A stretch of 64,000 nt of DNA from Streptomyces canus 299MFChir4.1 (GTDB lineage: Bacteria; Actinomycetota; Actinomycetes; Streptomycetales; Streptomycetaceae): assembly GCF_000383615.1 (NCBI RefSeq), contig NZ_KB911617.1:11497-75496 (forward strand). Direction: 5' to 3'. Below, in pieces: positions 52,451-60,479 of the stretch. The first letter of the stretch is position 1, and each line of letters starts with the position of its first letter. Under the pieces are notes generated by a model that saw only the letters and a program-made list of their open reading frames with translations, did not search any database and was not told the DNA's origin. The position numbers and the translations under genes were made by a program.

Positions 52451-54343
52451 CTAGTTGGCGATGTCGACTCCGTATCCCCGGGCGAGAGAGGCGAGTGCGT
52501 GATCGTAGCCCTGGCCGATGGCTCGTAGGCGCCAGATGGGGCCTCTGCGGTAGATCTCTGCCAGGAGCAGGGTGCGTTCGGTTGTCGCGGCATCGAGGGT
52601 GGCGCGGGTGAGGGGAGAGCCGCTGGTGCCGGGAGCCGCACCGATCTGGATCGGGCCAACTGCCCCGAAGGTGGCCAGGCCGTCGATGGCCGCGGCGACG
52701 ACGACCTTCCGCGTCGCGGGCGGCAGGGATGCTAGATGAAGTGCGATGGTTTGTTCGGCGGGTCCGCCGGTCAGCAGCCGCACAGTCCCGGCGGGGTTTT
52801 CCGGGGCGCCGTAGAAGATGAAGTCCTCGTCGAAGAGGACCTGTTCGTCCTCGTCGAGCATGAAGGCGACAACGTCGATCTCGCAGTCGCTCTGCGGAGC
52901 CCAGGTGGCTGTGATGTACCACTCGGGCGCCGGTTGGCCGGCAGGCATGGGCAAATCGATGACTCCGCCCCGCGGCAGCACGTGCGGTTCCTTCAGTCTG
53001 CTGACCGCAGTGTCCAGGTCGGTGGAAATCGGGAACATGAGCCATTCCGCGTCGTGCACGGCAAGTCCGAGAGCGGTGATGCGGCTCATGCGACGGTCCT
53101 TGTCGCCGTCGGCGAGGACGACGACGTCGGTGACACTCGTGGACAGGTTGACCGCTGCGGACCCGCCCAACTCGACCACGCGGCTACGGGCTGCGGCGGC
53201 ATCGGCGTGGGCACCGCCAAGCACCAGCACGCGGCGGCTCATCAACGGCCCGACCAAGCTGCTGTCCGCTTCGCCGGGTTGGTGCGGAACGGGGACAGTT
53301 ATGCCTGGGGCGGATGGCGTCAGGACGGACACTTCCGGGACGGACGCAGCATCGGATTCTGGCACGGTGGCCTGAACTTCTGTCGTTGACGGAGCGGTCA
53401 GAGATGCAGCAACCGTTGCCTCATGCACTGTCCCGTTCTGCACGTCGGCCAACAGCCGCAGGAACGTGTGCTCGTCGATGACCGGCACGCCCTCGGCGGC
53501 TGCACGTCGGGCCTTCGCGGACTGCGTCGCCGGCTCGTTGGTGACGAGCACGCTGGTGTGCCGGCTCACGGAGGTCATCATGTTGAGCCCGGCCGCGACA
53601 GCCCGCCCGACGAGCTCCGCCCGCGCATGTGCGGTCTCACCGGTTATCGCGATCTTCATCCCCTGTAGCAGCGGCCCGCCGGGGGTCATCCGCCCTGGAT
53701 TGCGGTAGGCGCACGGTGTCTTGGGTGGCTTCGGCGTGAACCGCGATTCCGCCCGTGGCGGGCAACTCACCAGTGGCAACGGCAGATCGAGCCGCGCTGC
53801 CTCGCGCAGCGAAGCCCGCAAGATCCCGGCAAGCACCCGGGTGTCGTCCAGCGCATCGTGCGCGCGCTGCTGCGGGACGCCGTAGTGGGCGGCCAGTGTG
53901 CCCAGCTTCATGTCGTCCGTCGGCGGGTCCACCTGCCGGTTCAGAGCCAATGTGCACAGCCGCTGGGACACCGGCAGCCACATCCGCGCGCGGGCGAACT
54001 CGTAGGCCAGGAAGTCGTAGTCGAACTGGGCGTTGTGGGCGACCAGGACCCGGTCCTGGAGCATCGCCCCGATCCGACCGGCAACCTGGTCGAAGGTCGG
54101 CGCACCCCGCAGCTGCTCGACGGTCAGCCCGTGCACCTCCACTGGCCCCGGGTCGCATCCAGGGTCGAGGAGTGTGGAGAACTCGCCGGTCTGCTCACCG
54201 TCAGGTCCGATCGTGATCACTGCGACGGCCAGCACCCGGTCCCGCCGCGCGATGAGCCCGGAGGTCTCCACGTCCACCAGGGCCCAATCACCGGCGTAGT
54301 CGCCCGTGACGGGCAGGTCGAAGGAGGCGGAGACAAGACTCAT
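52451..54343 (-). CDS. Exonuclease-BRCT-BRCT-TerD fusion protein
   Basis: A 630-residue multidomain protein. Residues about 15-185 are a DnaQ-like DEDDh 3'-5' exonuclease: WALVDVETSGL (Asp-x-Glu), VLVAHNAQFDYDFL and QRAHDALDDTRVLA. A BRCT-like domain at about 224-305 includes KIAITGETAHARAELVGRAV, and a second at about 365-445 begins RRVLVLGGAHADAAAARSRV. The C-terminal part (about 460-630) is a TerD-type domain with calcium-site-like acids (VVAFMLDEDEQVLFDEDFIF, FYGAPENPAGTV). TerD proteins belong to stress and phage-resistance ter systems, suggesting a nuclease coupled to stress sensing. It stands alone. Confidence 0.85.
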   Translation of the reverse strand: MSLVSASFDLPVTGDYAGDWALVDVETSGLIARRDRVLAVAVITIGPDGEQTGEFSTLLDPGCDPGPVEVHGLTVEQLRGAPTFDQVAGRIGAMLQDRVLVAHNAQFDYDFLAYEFARARMWLPVSQRLCTLALNRQVDPPTDDMKLGTLAAHYGVPQQRAHDALDDTRVLAGILRASLREAARLDLPLPLVSCPPRAESRFTPKPPKTPCAYRNPGRMTPGGPLLQGMKIAITGETAHARAELVGRAVAAGLNMMTSVSRHTSVLVTNEPATQSAKARRAAAEGVPVIDEHTFLRLLADVQNGTVHEATVAASLTAPSTTEVQATVPESDAASVPEVSVLTPSAPGITVPVPHQPGEADSSLVGPLMSRRVLVLGGAHADAAAARSRVVELGGSAAVNLSTSVTDVVVLADGDKDRRMSRITALGLAVHDAEWLMFPISTDLDTAVSRLKEPHVLPRGGVIDLPMPAGQPAPEWYITATWAPQSDCEIDVVAFMLDEDEQVLFDEDFIFYGAPENPAGTVRLLTGGPAEQTIALHLASLPPATRKVVVAAAIDGLATFGAVGPIQIGAAPGTSGSPLTRATLDAATTERTLLLAEIYRRGPIWRLRAIGQGYDHALASLARGYGVDIAN

Positions 54344-54428
54344 AGTGGCAAGGATGATCCGATATGCGGCCCTGCTTCAACCCGCATGCCGTTTTGCCCT
54401 GCTCCCGGAGCCAGTGACGCTGGCCTGA

Positions 54429-54515
54429 ATGCGACCAGTCACCGGACATCAAGGCGGCGCGTCGTTCCGGGGCTGGCACCATCACGTCACGCTGGTCTCG
54501 GCGGCGCACGCGTAC
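54429..54515 (+). pseudogene. IS701-family transposase C-terminal scrap
   Basis: The plus strand encodes GASFRGWHHHVTLVSAAHAY, matching the conserved end of IS701-group transposases (HFEGR.W.GWHHH..LV.AAHAF). Nothing of the rest of the enzyme is found on either side. It marks an old insertion between the exonuclease-TerD gene and the next cassette. Confidence 0.6.
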
Positions 54516-54624
54516 GGCCTGCTCGGGCGGGCGTCCGGCACCGACGGCTGGCAGTCGCCGTCAGGCGGCGGGAGGCTGCCGACTAGGTCGAGAATCTGTC
54601 GCAGCCCGCCCGCGGTCCGAAGGA

Positions 54625-54790
54625 GGGCGGGGCGGGTCGAGAGCGGGGCCCCAGCAGAATGGCTTGGTGCAACTGGCGAGGCGCCGGGACGGTTCTTATG
54701 CCGAGTTCCTCGGCGAATACAGCGGACAACTGCTGGCAGACCGTGAGCGCCTGGCACCCGCCTGGCCCGCTGACAGACCAAACAGGTGAC
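54625..54790 (-). pseudogene. BTAD-domain (SARP/AfsR-type regulator) fragment
   Basis: The minus strand reads QALTVCQQLSAVFAEELGIR then TVPAPRQLHQAILLG. This matches the end of a bacterial transcriptional activation domain (AL..Y..LR..LAEELGI.P.P.L..LH..IL.G) as in SARP regulators. No DNA-binding part or upstream repeats are found, so it is a leftover of a larger gene. Confidence 0.5.
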
Positions 54791-55010
54791 AGGGTGCCAT
54801 CAGAGCGTGACATCGCCATACCGCCTGGTGCATGGTGAGCTCGGCCTTTCGGAAGGCCCCTCCCGACACTGACCGACCGCGGTGTCTCGGGACGAAGGAG
54901 CCGTTCTTTGCTCCATCCGAGATGCATCAACAGATCCCGATCACGCACTCTCGTCCTGTACTTGGCCGCGCTGGGTCGGCGGCTGGCAGCCATGCGCCAG
55001 GGAGAGAGCT

Positions 55011-56057
55011 ATGCCCCGAGGACACGCCGACCGCAACGCCAGGCGTTACCAGCAGTACACAGGAATTGGCCACCAAGCGGCTCTCCGGCAGCTCAAGGAC
55101 CGTGCACCCGGAAACCGGCCGATCCCAACGGCCGAAGGCGCCCAGCAACTCCTTGAAGGCCTCGTCTTCCAGCACCTCAAGGGAGACGTCGACTACTTCG
55201 CGCACCCCGTGGGAATCACATCGGTTCTGCCCGCCACAGGCAGCCTCACCCTCACGCTCGACGCCTCCTCGACGCGGCATGGCCATACGCTCGCCGCCCA
55301 TGCGCTGGAGGGCCTGCTTCCCGTCGAACTCCCAGCGTCGGAGCGATCCGAAGACGACCCGGAGATCATCGGCGTGCAGGGCATCCGGGTAGTTCGGGCA
55401 ACCCGGACTGCTCTCCATCTCACTCTTGTGGGCACCTCCGCCAGCGTGATCCTCACCAGCGCTGGCGATACCGACTGGAAGGCGCTCCTCGACACACGGC
55501 ACAGAGAGCTGACGGATTCCGGCTACCGGCCCTGCTGGGGCGATCCCATGTTCGCCGAGCAGGAACGAGACTTCCGCGCCGCGCATGCCGAGTGGTGCCT
55601 GGCGACGGAAAGCTCTTCCTGGCTTTCCAGCGGCCTGCTCCGTCGGGTAGGACTCCTCCACGAAGCGGGCGCCGCCTATTGCACTCGGTACTGGGTCACC
55701 TGGGACGACTGGAAGTTCGAGCTGCGCCACGACCCGGGTGTGCAGCCACCCCACGATCTCCTCGTTGATCTTCTCGTCCACTCGTGGTGGGGCATGCCGC
55801 TGAGCGTGGACATGCGGCACTGCCAATGCGACGCCACCTGGGCCGATCCGCGATACGACCGTGAATGCCGTCTCGAACTCAGTAGCCCTGCAGGAAGCTC
55901 GGGCACACTCCAGCTTCGCTTCAGGGCCATGGGAACGTGGTGCGAGTCGCGCGATACCTATGAAGACCTCCTGCGCGCCGGTGCTGCCTCTCGGTGGCTG
56001 CGCCGTGTCATGCCGCGGCACCATCGTGCCGGCACGGAGACGAACCAAGAGGAATGA
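55011..56057 (+). CDS. Uncharacterised protein, first of a three-gene cassette
   Basis: A 348-residue soluble protein that I do not recognise as a whole. The N-terminus RNARRYQQYTGIGHQAALRQ is a helical motif seen at the start of various Streptomyces proteins of unknown role. Later segments include DYFAHPVGITSVLPATGSLT and LLVDLLVHSWWGMPLSVDMR, with a Cys-His pair in MRHCQCDATW. The ATG at 55011 follows GGGAGAG; more upstream starts lack support. Its stop overlaps the next gene (ATGA), so the genes are coupled. It lies in a region full of element remnants and may be accessory. Confidence 0.65.
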   Translation: MPRGHADRNARRYQQYTGIGHQAALRQLKDRAPGNRPIPTAEGAQQLLEGLVFQHLKGDVDYFAHPVGITSVLPATGSLTLTLDASSTRHGHTLAAHALEGLLPVELPASERSEDDPEIIGVQGIRVVRATRTALHLTLVGTSASVILTSAGDTDWKALLDTRHRELTDSGYRPCWGDPMFAEQERDFRAAHAEWCLATESSSWLSSGLLRRVGLLHEAGAAYCTRYWVTWDDWKFELRHDPGVQPPHDLLVDLLVHSWWGMPLSVDMRHCQCDATWADPRYDRECRLELSSPAGSSGTLQLRFRAMGTWCESRDTYEDLLRAGAASRWLRRVMPRHHRAGTETNQEE

Positions 56058-56236
56058 CCGAGAACCGTGAGCGGCACAGTGCTGCCATTGCCGCACGAAC
56101 CTGTTGTTGCTCGGCGGTCGATCCGTCCGCCTCCGCGCACCACCAGCCCTGGCTACCCCGACCTGAAGTCAATCTGCGCCACTGCCGGCATGACCACCAT
56201 GAGGAGTTCGTAGAGTTGGCTGGCGCCGGTGCTTGA
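56054..56236 (+). CDS. Small Cys/His-rich protein, second of the cassette
   Basis: A 60-residue protein with CCCSAV near residue 17 and a histidine cluster, RHCRHDHHEEFVELAGAGA, at the end. The Cys and His residues suggest metal binding, which is inference. Evidence that it is real: the ATG overlaps the preceding stop (ATGA) and AAGAGGA sits in place as ribosome site, and the next gene begins 20 bases after its stop. No family assigned. Confidence 0.55.
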   Translation: MTENRERHSAAIAARTCCCSAVDPSASAHHQPWLPRPEVNLRHCRHDHHEEFVELAGAGA

Positions 56237-56255
56237 CGTTTTACAGGGGGACGGT

Positions 56256-57224
56256 ATGGCAGCAGTTCAGCACTCGCGCCTGGGTGCAAATCTGAGCTCG
56301 TGGAAGGACCTTCTCAAGTCCTGGCTGCGAGGGCATTCAGAGACGTGGCAGTTCGCCGTGGGGCATGCGCTCGCATTCCCTTTCGTGGCACTTCAGTTGA
56401 TCATGGTGATGATCGGCTCAGGACGAGGCGCTGTGATCTGCTTGGCGCTGGCGAGCGTCGCTTGTGTCGCTGCCGGATGGTTGATGCGCCCTTGGTTTGA
56501 GGCGCTGCCGCGGAAGGAGCAGCGGCGGATCACGACCGTGCCTTTGATCGGTTACCTGAGCCTGGTCGCCTTGTTTGTCCTCTGTTGCCTGCTGTTGGGT
56601 CCCCAGGATCGCGGCCTGGCATCGATGCTTCTGTTCCTCGTGTGGACGTACCACTCCTTGTACGGGTCCGCTTTCGAGCCGTCGGGCTTCGCATACGAGC
56701 GTCTTCGCGGAAGGCTGCGCCGAGCCGCGCCGGTGCGGGTCGCTGTCATCTGGTGCGGGATGGCGGGGCTGTTCTTTCTGCTCCAGGGATTGAGGGAGCG
56801 CAGCGAGTACAAGACTGTCGTGTTCGGGACCATGGTCACGTTGAGCCTGGCAGGCGTGGCTGCGTCGCTGAAGGTGTTCACTCGGGTCCGTCGGCTCTCC
56901 ACGAGCCTTGAGATTCATGTGGACAAGTTGGTCATCGAGTTGGAGCGACTGCGCGTCCTTCCGGAGGAGAGGCATTCCGAGCAGCAGATCGCGGTGGAGA
57001 GTGCTTGGAGAGACCTTCGCAGGATCCTGCTTAACAAGATCGATACCGGGTTCAACATCTCCGGGGTCTTCGTCCTGCCTCAGACGGCGTTCAGAGAGTT
57101 GCAAAACGATGTGCACCGGGCCCAGCGGGCTGCTGGATCGGACTTCGCGACGCATCGCTCCGTAATCGCCAGGCTCCGCCTTATCCGGATGTCGTGCGCC
57201 GGCGGGACAGACACGTTGGCGTAG
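56256..57224 (+). CDS. Uncharacterised membrane protein, third of the cassette
   Basis: A 322-residue protein with about six hydrophobic segments (about 36-53, 58-76, 93-113, 117-135, 158-176, 187-205) followed by a soluble helical tail of about 115 residues (HVDKLVIELERLRVLPEERH, WRDLRRILLNKIDTGFNISG). I do not recognise the family. The ATG at 56256 has AGGGGG five bases upstream; a GTG at 56229 is an alternative. A membrane protein ending a small cassette in a defence-like neighbourhood could be an effector, but no motif proves it. Confidence 0.62.
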   Translation: MAAVQHSRLGANLSSWKDLLKSWLRGHSETWQFAVGHALAFPFVALQLIMVMIGSGRGAVICLALASVACVAAGWLMRPWFEALPRKEQRRITTVPLIGYLSLVALFVLCCLLLGPQDRGLASMLLFLVWTYHSLYGSAFEPSGFAYERLRGRLRRAAPVRVAVIWCGMAGLFFLLQGLRERSEYKTVVFGTMVTLSLAGVAASLKVFTRVRRLSTSLEIHVDKLVIELERLRVLPEERHSEQQIAVESAWRDLRRILLNKIDTGFNISGVFVLPQTAFRELQNDVHRAQRAAGSDFATHRSVIARLRLIRMSCAGGTDTLA

Positions 57225-57344
57225 CGGTTCGCCGAGCTGGCGAAGGAGGTGGTGCTCGGGCTGGCTGAGCATGGCTGGGGGGCCGCATAGATGAACGGCC
57301 ACCGGCTGATCTTTGAAGTGTCGAAGCCTCGAAGGGGATTAGCA

Positions 57345-57510
57345 CGATGACGGCGCCGCGGCGAGTCCCGATCTACTGCGCGCAATGGCCAAGACGTTCG
57401 CCGACGCCCTCATGTCCGCCGAGGATGACGCTCTCTGCAACGCCGAATAGGGCAGGTCAGCGAGGAATGCGTCAACCAACGCAACGGCTACCGCCCGCGC
57501 GAGTGGGGGC
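57345..57510 (+). pseudogene. IS256-family transposase N-terminal fragment
   Basis: The plus strand encodes SPDLLRAMAKTFADALMSAE and DDALCNAE, then a stop; shifting one base restores GQVSEECVNQRNGYRPREW. This matches the start of IS256-group transposases (LL..M...F...LM.AEAD..C.A.YG..S.ERVN.RNGYR.R.W), with a single-base deletion in the expected TAC codon. The sequence then switches abruptly to recombinase coding at 57511, leaving nothing of the catalytic domain. Confidence 0.75.
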
Positions 57511-58120
57511 ATGTACTACGCGGGTCTGCGTTCGGAGGAGGCGGTCGCGGTGGCGCTGCCGGACTGCCGGCTGCCCCGCACCGGGTGGGGGCGGTTGATC
57601 CTGCACCGTACTCGGCCGCAGGCGGGCAAACGGTGGACCGACACCGGCGAGTTCCATGATGAGCGGGGGCTGAAGAACCGCCCGCCGGGGGAGACGCGGG
57701 TGGTGCGGTTGCCCCCGCATCTGGTGGCGATGTGGAGGGAGCATGTCGCCACGTTCGGTACGGCCGACGACGGGCGGCTGTTCGCACCGAGCAGGGCCGG
57801 GTCGTCAGCTACTCCACCTACCACCGTCTGGTGCGAGAGCCGCGACGTTGCCCTGTTTCCGGCGCTGTCCATCACGCCGCTCGCGAAGCGGCCGTGCGAT
57901 CTGCGGCACTCGGCACTCGGCGCTGTGTGCGGGCGCGGACCCGGCCGAGGTCGCCCAGTGGGCCGGCAACAGCGTCGAGGTCCCCTTGTCCCGGTACGCG
58001 AAGTGGCTGGACTACCGCCAGGCCATCAACAACCAGTGCATCGAGGGGCTGTTGGGGGAGTACGACCAGCCCCGCGAGCCCCGCGAGCCCGGCGAGCCCG
58101 GCGAGCAGGACGAGGACTAG
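57511..58120 (+). pseudogene. Tyrosine recombinase (phage integrase) C-terminal remnant
   Basis: The catalytic half of a tyrosine recombinase is recognisable across three frames. MYYAGLRSEEAVAVALPDCR carries the first catalytic Arg, and ETRVVRLPPHLVAMWREHVA and DDGRLFAPSRAG follow. Then come SYSTYHRLVREPR (shifted), ALSITPLAKRPCDLRHSAL (His/Arg box) and DPAEVAQWAGNSVEVPLSRY with the nucleophile Tyr. The N-terminal arm and core-binding domains are absent. At least three frameshifts disable it. A Pro-Arg-Glu repeat tail ends the reading frame. Confidence 0.78.
58073..58110 (+). repeat. Nine-base tandem repeat in the recombinase tail
   Basis: Units of GAGCCCCGC and GAGCCCGGC alternate four times, encoding Arg/Gly-Glu-Pro triplets. 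It is a small coding-type repeat at the end of the broken gene. Confidence 0.7.
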
Positions 58121-58321
58121 CACGTCCGCTCCTCCGGATGCCCAGTGCAGGACGCCAGAGTGCTACCGAACAGACGGGTCCGGTCCGCTCGGTCAGGGTG
58201 CGCCCCGGCAGTCTGTAATGACTTCTGGTCGGCTACTGCGGCCGGTCGTGCCTCGCGTTGGTGAAGCCCCCTGCGGAAGGGCACGCCGGACCTGTCGGGC
58301 GGGCGAGTTGTTCCGGCTCCG

Positions 58322-58732
58322 TCATGAAGGTGCGAGATGCGGCAGGCCGAGGGCCGAGACAGCGTCCGCCAGTTCCTTGTCGTAGGTGACGAAGCCATCC
58401 AGCTCTCGGTGCAGAGGGGCGGCGGTGGCCAGGTGGATGGCGTCGAGAGTGCCGAGTTTTTGCACTTCGAAGCCCGCGGCGCGGGCCAGGACGTCGTCGC
58501 TGAGGATGATCTGGTCTATCCCGGCGAGCGTGTTGCCGACCAGGAACGGCACGCGTTGCCGGTCGACACCGGCCCGCCGGAAGGTGCGCGCGATCTCGAC
58601 CCCGGCCAGCTGGGAGGTTACGAGACGACCGTCGACGCCCAGCCCTGCCCGCCAGCTGCGAAGCGCCTGCGTCTCTGCCTCCTGCTGTACGAACTTCAGC
58701 AGAGCGCAGGTGTCCATGTAGTAGAGGCTCAA
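58322..58732 (-). CDS. PIN-domain toxin, VapC-like
   Basis: A 136-residue PIN-domain ribonuclease. The acidic active site is readable: D7 in YYMDTCALLKFV, an early Glu in LAGVEIARTFR, and Asp residues in LGTLDAIHLATA and GFVTYDKELADAV. VapC toxins cut tRNA or rRNA. The ATG overlaps the antitoxin stop by four bases (ATGA), so production is coupled to it. The residues needed for activity are intact. Confidence 0.92.
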   Translation of the reverse strand: MSLYYMDTCALLKFVQQEAETQALRSWRAGLGVDGRLVTSQLAGVEIARTFRRAGVDRQRVPFLVGNTLAGIDQIILSDDVLARAAGFEVQKLGTLDAIHLATAAPLHRELDGFVTYDKELADAVSALGLPHLAPS

Positions 58733-59010
58733 CGCGTGCGCTCCCGGTCGCGCTCGGCGATCAGCGCATCCGACAGCGATGGCAGCTCGGCCAGATCGCT
58801 GATCAGCTCGGGCAGCGCGCCTGGATTCACTGCGCGACGCACGTGGCCGGTCGCCATCAGTTGGTCCAGGGCTGACGTGGGTTCTTCGGCGGGGGACATG
58901 CGAATGACAGGCTTGCCGTGCTCAGTGACGACGAGCGTCTCACCTGCACGAACCCTCGCTGTGACTTTAGACGGATGGTGGTTCAGTTCTCCAAGCGGGA
59001 TGGTCTCCAT
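58729..59010 (-). CDS. Phd/YefM-type antitoxin
   Basis: A 93-residue antitoxin. The N-terminal DNA-binding part is METIPLGELNHHPSKVTARV then GETLVVTEHGKPVIRM, typical of Phd/YefM proteins, and the acidic C-terminal helix (LPELISDLAELPSLSDALIA) would wrap the PIN toxin. The toxin follows with a four-base overlap. A 19-base palindrome just upstream of the ATG is the probable autoregulatory operator. Confidence 0.9.
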   Translation of the reverse strand: METIPLGELNHHPSKVTARVRAGETLVVTEHGKPVIRMSPAEEPTSALDQLMATGHVRRAVNPGALPELISDLAELPSLSDALIAERDRERTR

Positions 59011-59019
59011 GCATTAAAG

Positions 59020-59038
59020 GTACACAAATAATGTGTAC
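59020..59038. promoter_or_regulatory. Toxin-antitoxin operator
   Basis: GTACACA and TGTGTAC are perfect inverted arms around AATAA, ten bases before the antitoxin ATG. The site is AT-rich and includes GTACAC half-sites; Phd-family antitoxins bind such palindromes, alone or with toxin, to repress their operon. Confidence 0.8.
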
Positions 59039-59363
59039 AATGGGAGGTCGAAGTGAGGCACACGGGCCACAACCCGCCGTGCATCGACCGGTGCGTCCGC
59101 GACGGTCCGCCAGTGAGAGCCGTGCATGCGCCGCGACGAGGCCGCGCACACCGGGCCAGAGCGCGGTGTCCAGCGAAGGTCATGCCCGCACCAAGATCCG
59201 CTCACCTTTGTCGGTCATATCCTTGATGACCAGCGGAGACAGACCCGAGAAGACTGCCTGCATAAACTCGCAGCCGACAGCTGGCGGTTTCCGCATCTTC
59301 ATAGCCCCGTCCGCAGAGCCCAATATCTCCCAGTGGAAATTCAGAACGAGCGTTATGGTGCAC
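59039..59363. other. Intergenic stretch, nothing recognised
   Basis: About 325 bases between the antitoxin promoter and the end of the caspase gene. GC content is somewhat lower than the core genome. I find no gene, remnant or strong hairpin in it. Confidence 0.4.
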
Positions 59364-60440
59364 CTATTCTCGAGCCTTCAGGGCTGTGAGTTCGGGATGG
59401 TGCGGGAAGTCGTCGGTTGCAGTGTCGAGCAGTGTGCGGAGACTGATCTGCTGACCACCTCCGCCGAGTTTGAGGTTGCGTAGTGCGGCGAACCAGTTCG
59501 CGCGGCCGGTTCCCTGGAGTTTCAGGCGTGAGATGTCTCCGCCTGCGCGGGCCCAGATCTCCTGATCGGTCGGACCGGCGGGGTACAGGTCGGCCATGAT
59601 GGTTTCGATCGTGCGCCAGTGGTCGGGCTGAACTGGTTGTGCGGGGGTCGAAGCTTTCAGGCCGCCGCGGTCGAGTGCGACGGGGAAGTTGTCTTCCAGG
59701 TCGGAGGCCTTGAAGATGGGGTGCTGTCGCCCGGGAAAGGCTATGCGGACATTTTCGGCGACGTGGTTGAAGACATCGAAGACCCGAATGAGACCGTCTC
59801 CCGTTGTACGCGCTTTTCCTTCAAGCGATTCGAGGAGATACTGAGTGAAAACGCTGTTACGCGCGCCGTTCAGTACCAGGGAGTATTCCTGCGCGCGCGA
59901 TGAGGCAATGACGACGCGGCCGGTTCCCTGGGCGAGTTGTTGGAGAGATTTTTCGCTGAACCCGGGGTGGATAGGGTCTTCGTCGGTGTGTGTCTTCAGC
60001 ACGGCCACTCCGCCGGCGTGGCAGGCGTCGATCAGTACCAGGAGCCGTTGTGCCTTGATTGCGGCGAGTGCTGCAGTGAGCTCAACTTCGGGGAGGGTCG
60101 TTCCCGGAAGATCATTGGCCTGGAAGTCCACAGGGAGGAGGGCGCTTGTATCGCCAACGCCTGTGGAGAATCGGCCGCCATGTCCCGAAAAGAAGATGAC
60201 GACGGTGTCCTCTGCCGTGGACGTTGATGCCAGGTCGGCCAGGCCGGATCGAATGCCCTGCAAGGTTGCCTGGTCGTCCAGGAGGACCTGGACTTGGTCC
60301 GGCGGGAAGCCGCAGTACTCTGCTGCCCGGAGGACGGATGCGGTATCCCGGGCATCGTTCAGCACGGCTTCAGGGAGGCTACTTATATTCTCGTAGTTGG
60401 CGACGCCGATTACTAGTGCTCGTCTTGTTCCGAGGGTCAC
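59364..60440 (-). CDS. Caspase-like protease with C-terminal EAD1 domain
   Basis: A 358-residue protein. Residues 1-250 form a caspase-like (peptidase C14) domain: RRALVIGVANYENISSLPEA at the start, the catalytic His H87 in FFSGHGGRF and the nucleophile C140 in VLIDACHAGG. After a short Pro-rich linker, residues about 274-354 are an effector-associated domain of the EAD1 type: ETIMADLYPAGPTDQEIWAR, then GTGRANWFAALRNL. Bacterial caspases of this sort are predicted cell-suicide or regulatory effectors recruited by matching EADs. It is the last gene of the operon, 39 bases after the GAP1-like gene. GTG start. Confidence 0.88.
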   Translation of the reverse strand: MTLGTRRALVIGVANYENISSLPEAVLNDARDTASVLRAAEYCGFPPDQVQVLLDDQATLQGIRSGLADLASTSTAEDTVVIFFSGHGGRFSTGVGDTSALLPVDFQANDLPGTTLPEVELTAALAAIKAQRLLVLIDACHAGGVAVLKTHTDEDPIHPGFSEKSLQQLAQGTGRVVIASSRAQEYSLVLNGARNSVFTQYLLESLEGKARTTGDGLIRVFDVFNHVAENVRIAFPGRQHPIFKASDLEDNFPVALDRGGLKASTPAQPVQPDHWRTIETIMADLYPAGPTDQEIWARAGGDISRLKLQGTGRANWFAALRNLKLGGGGQQISLRTLLDTATDDFPHHPELTALKARE

Positions 60441-60479
60441 TTTTTCGTAGCCTCATTTTCTTTGCGTACCGCTCGGCGG

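Noticed and set aside
57511..59010. A tRNA attachment site for the recombinase
   Set aside because: No tRNA gene or tRNA 3' end could be recognised in the flanks.
59126..59389. A short plus-strand frame between antitoxin and caspase
   Set aside because: No start signal or resemblance, and it runs into the caspase gene on the other strand.
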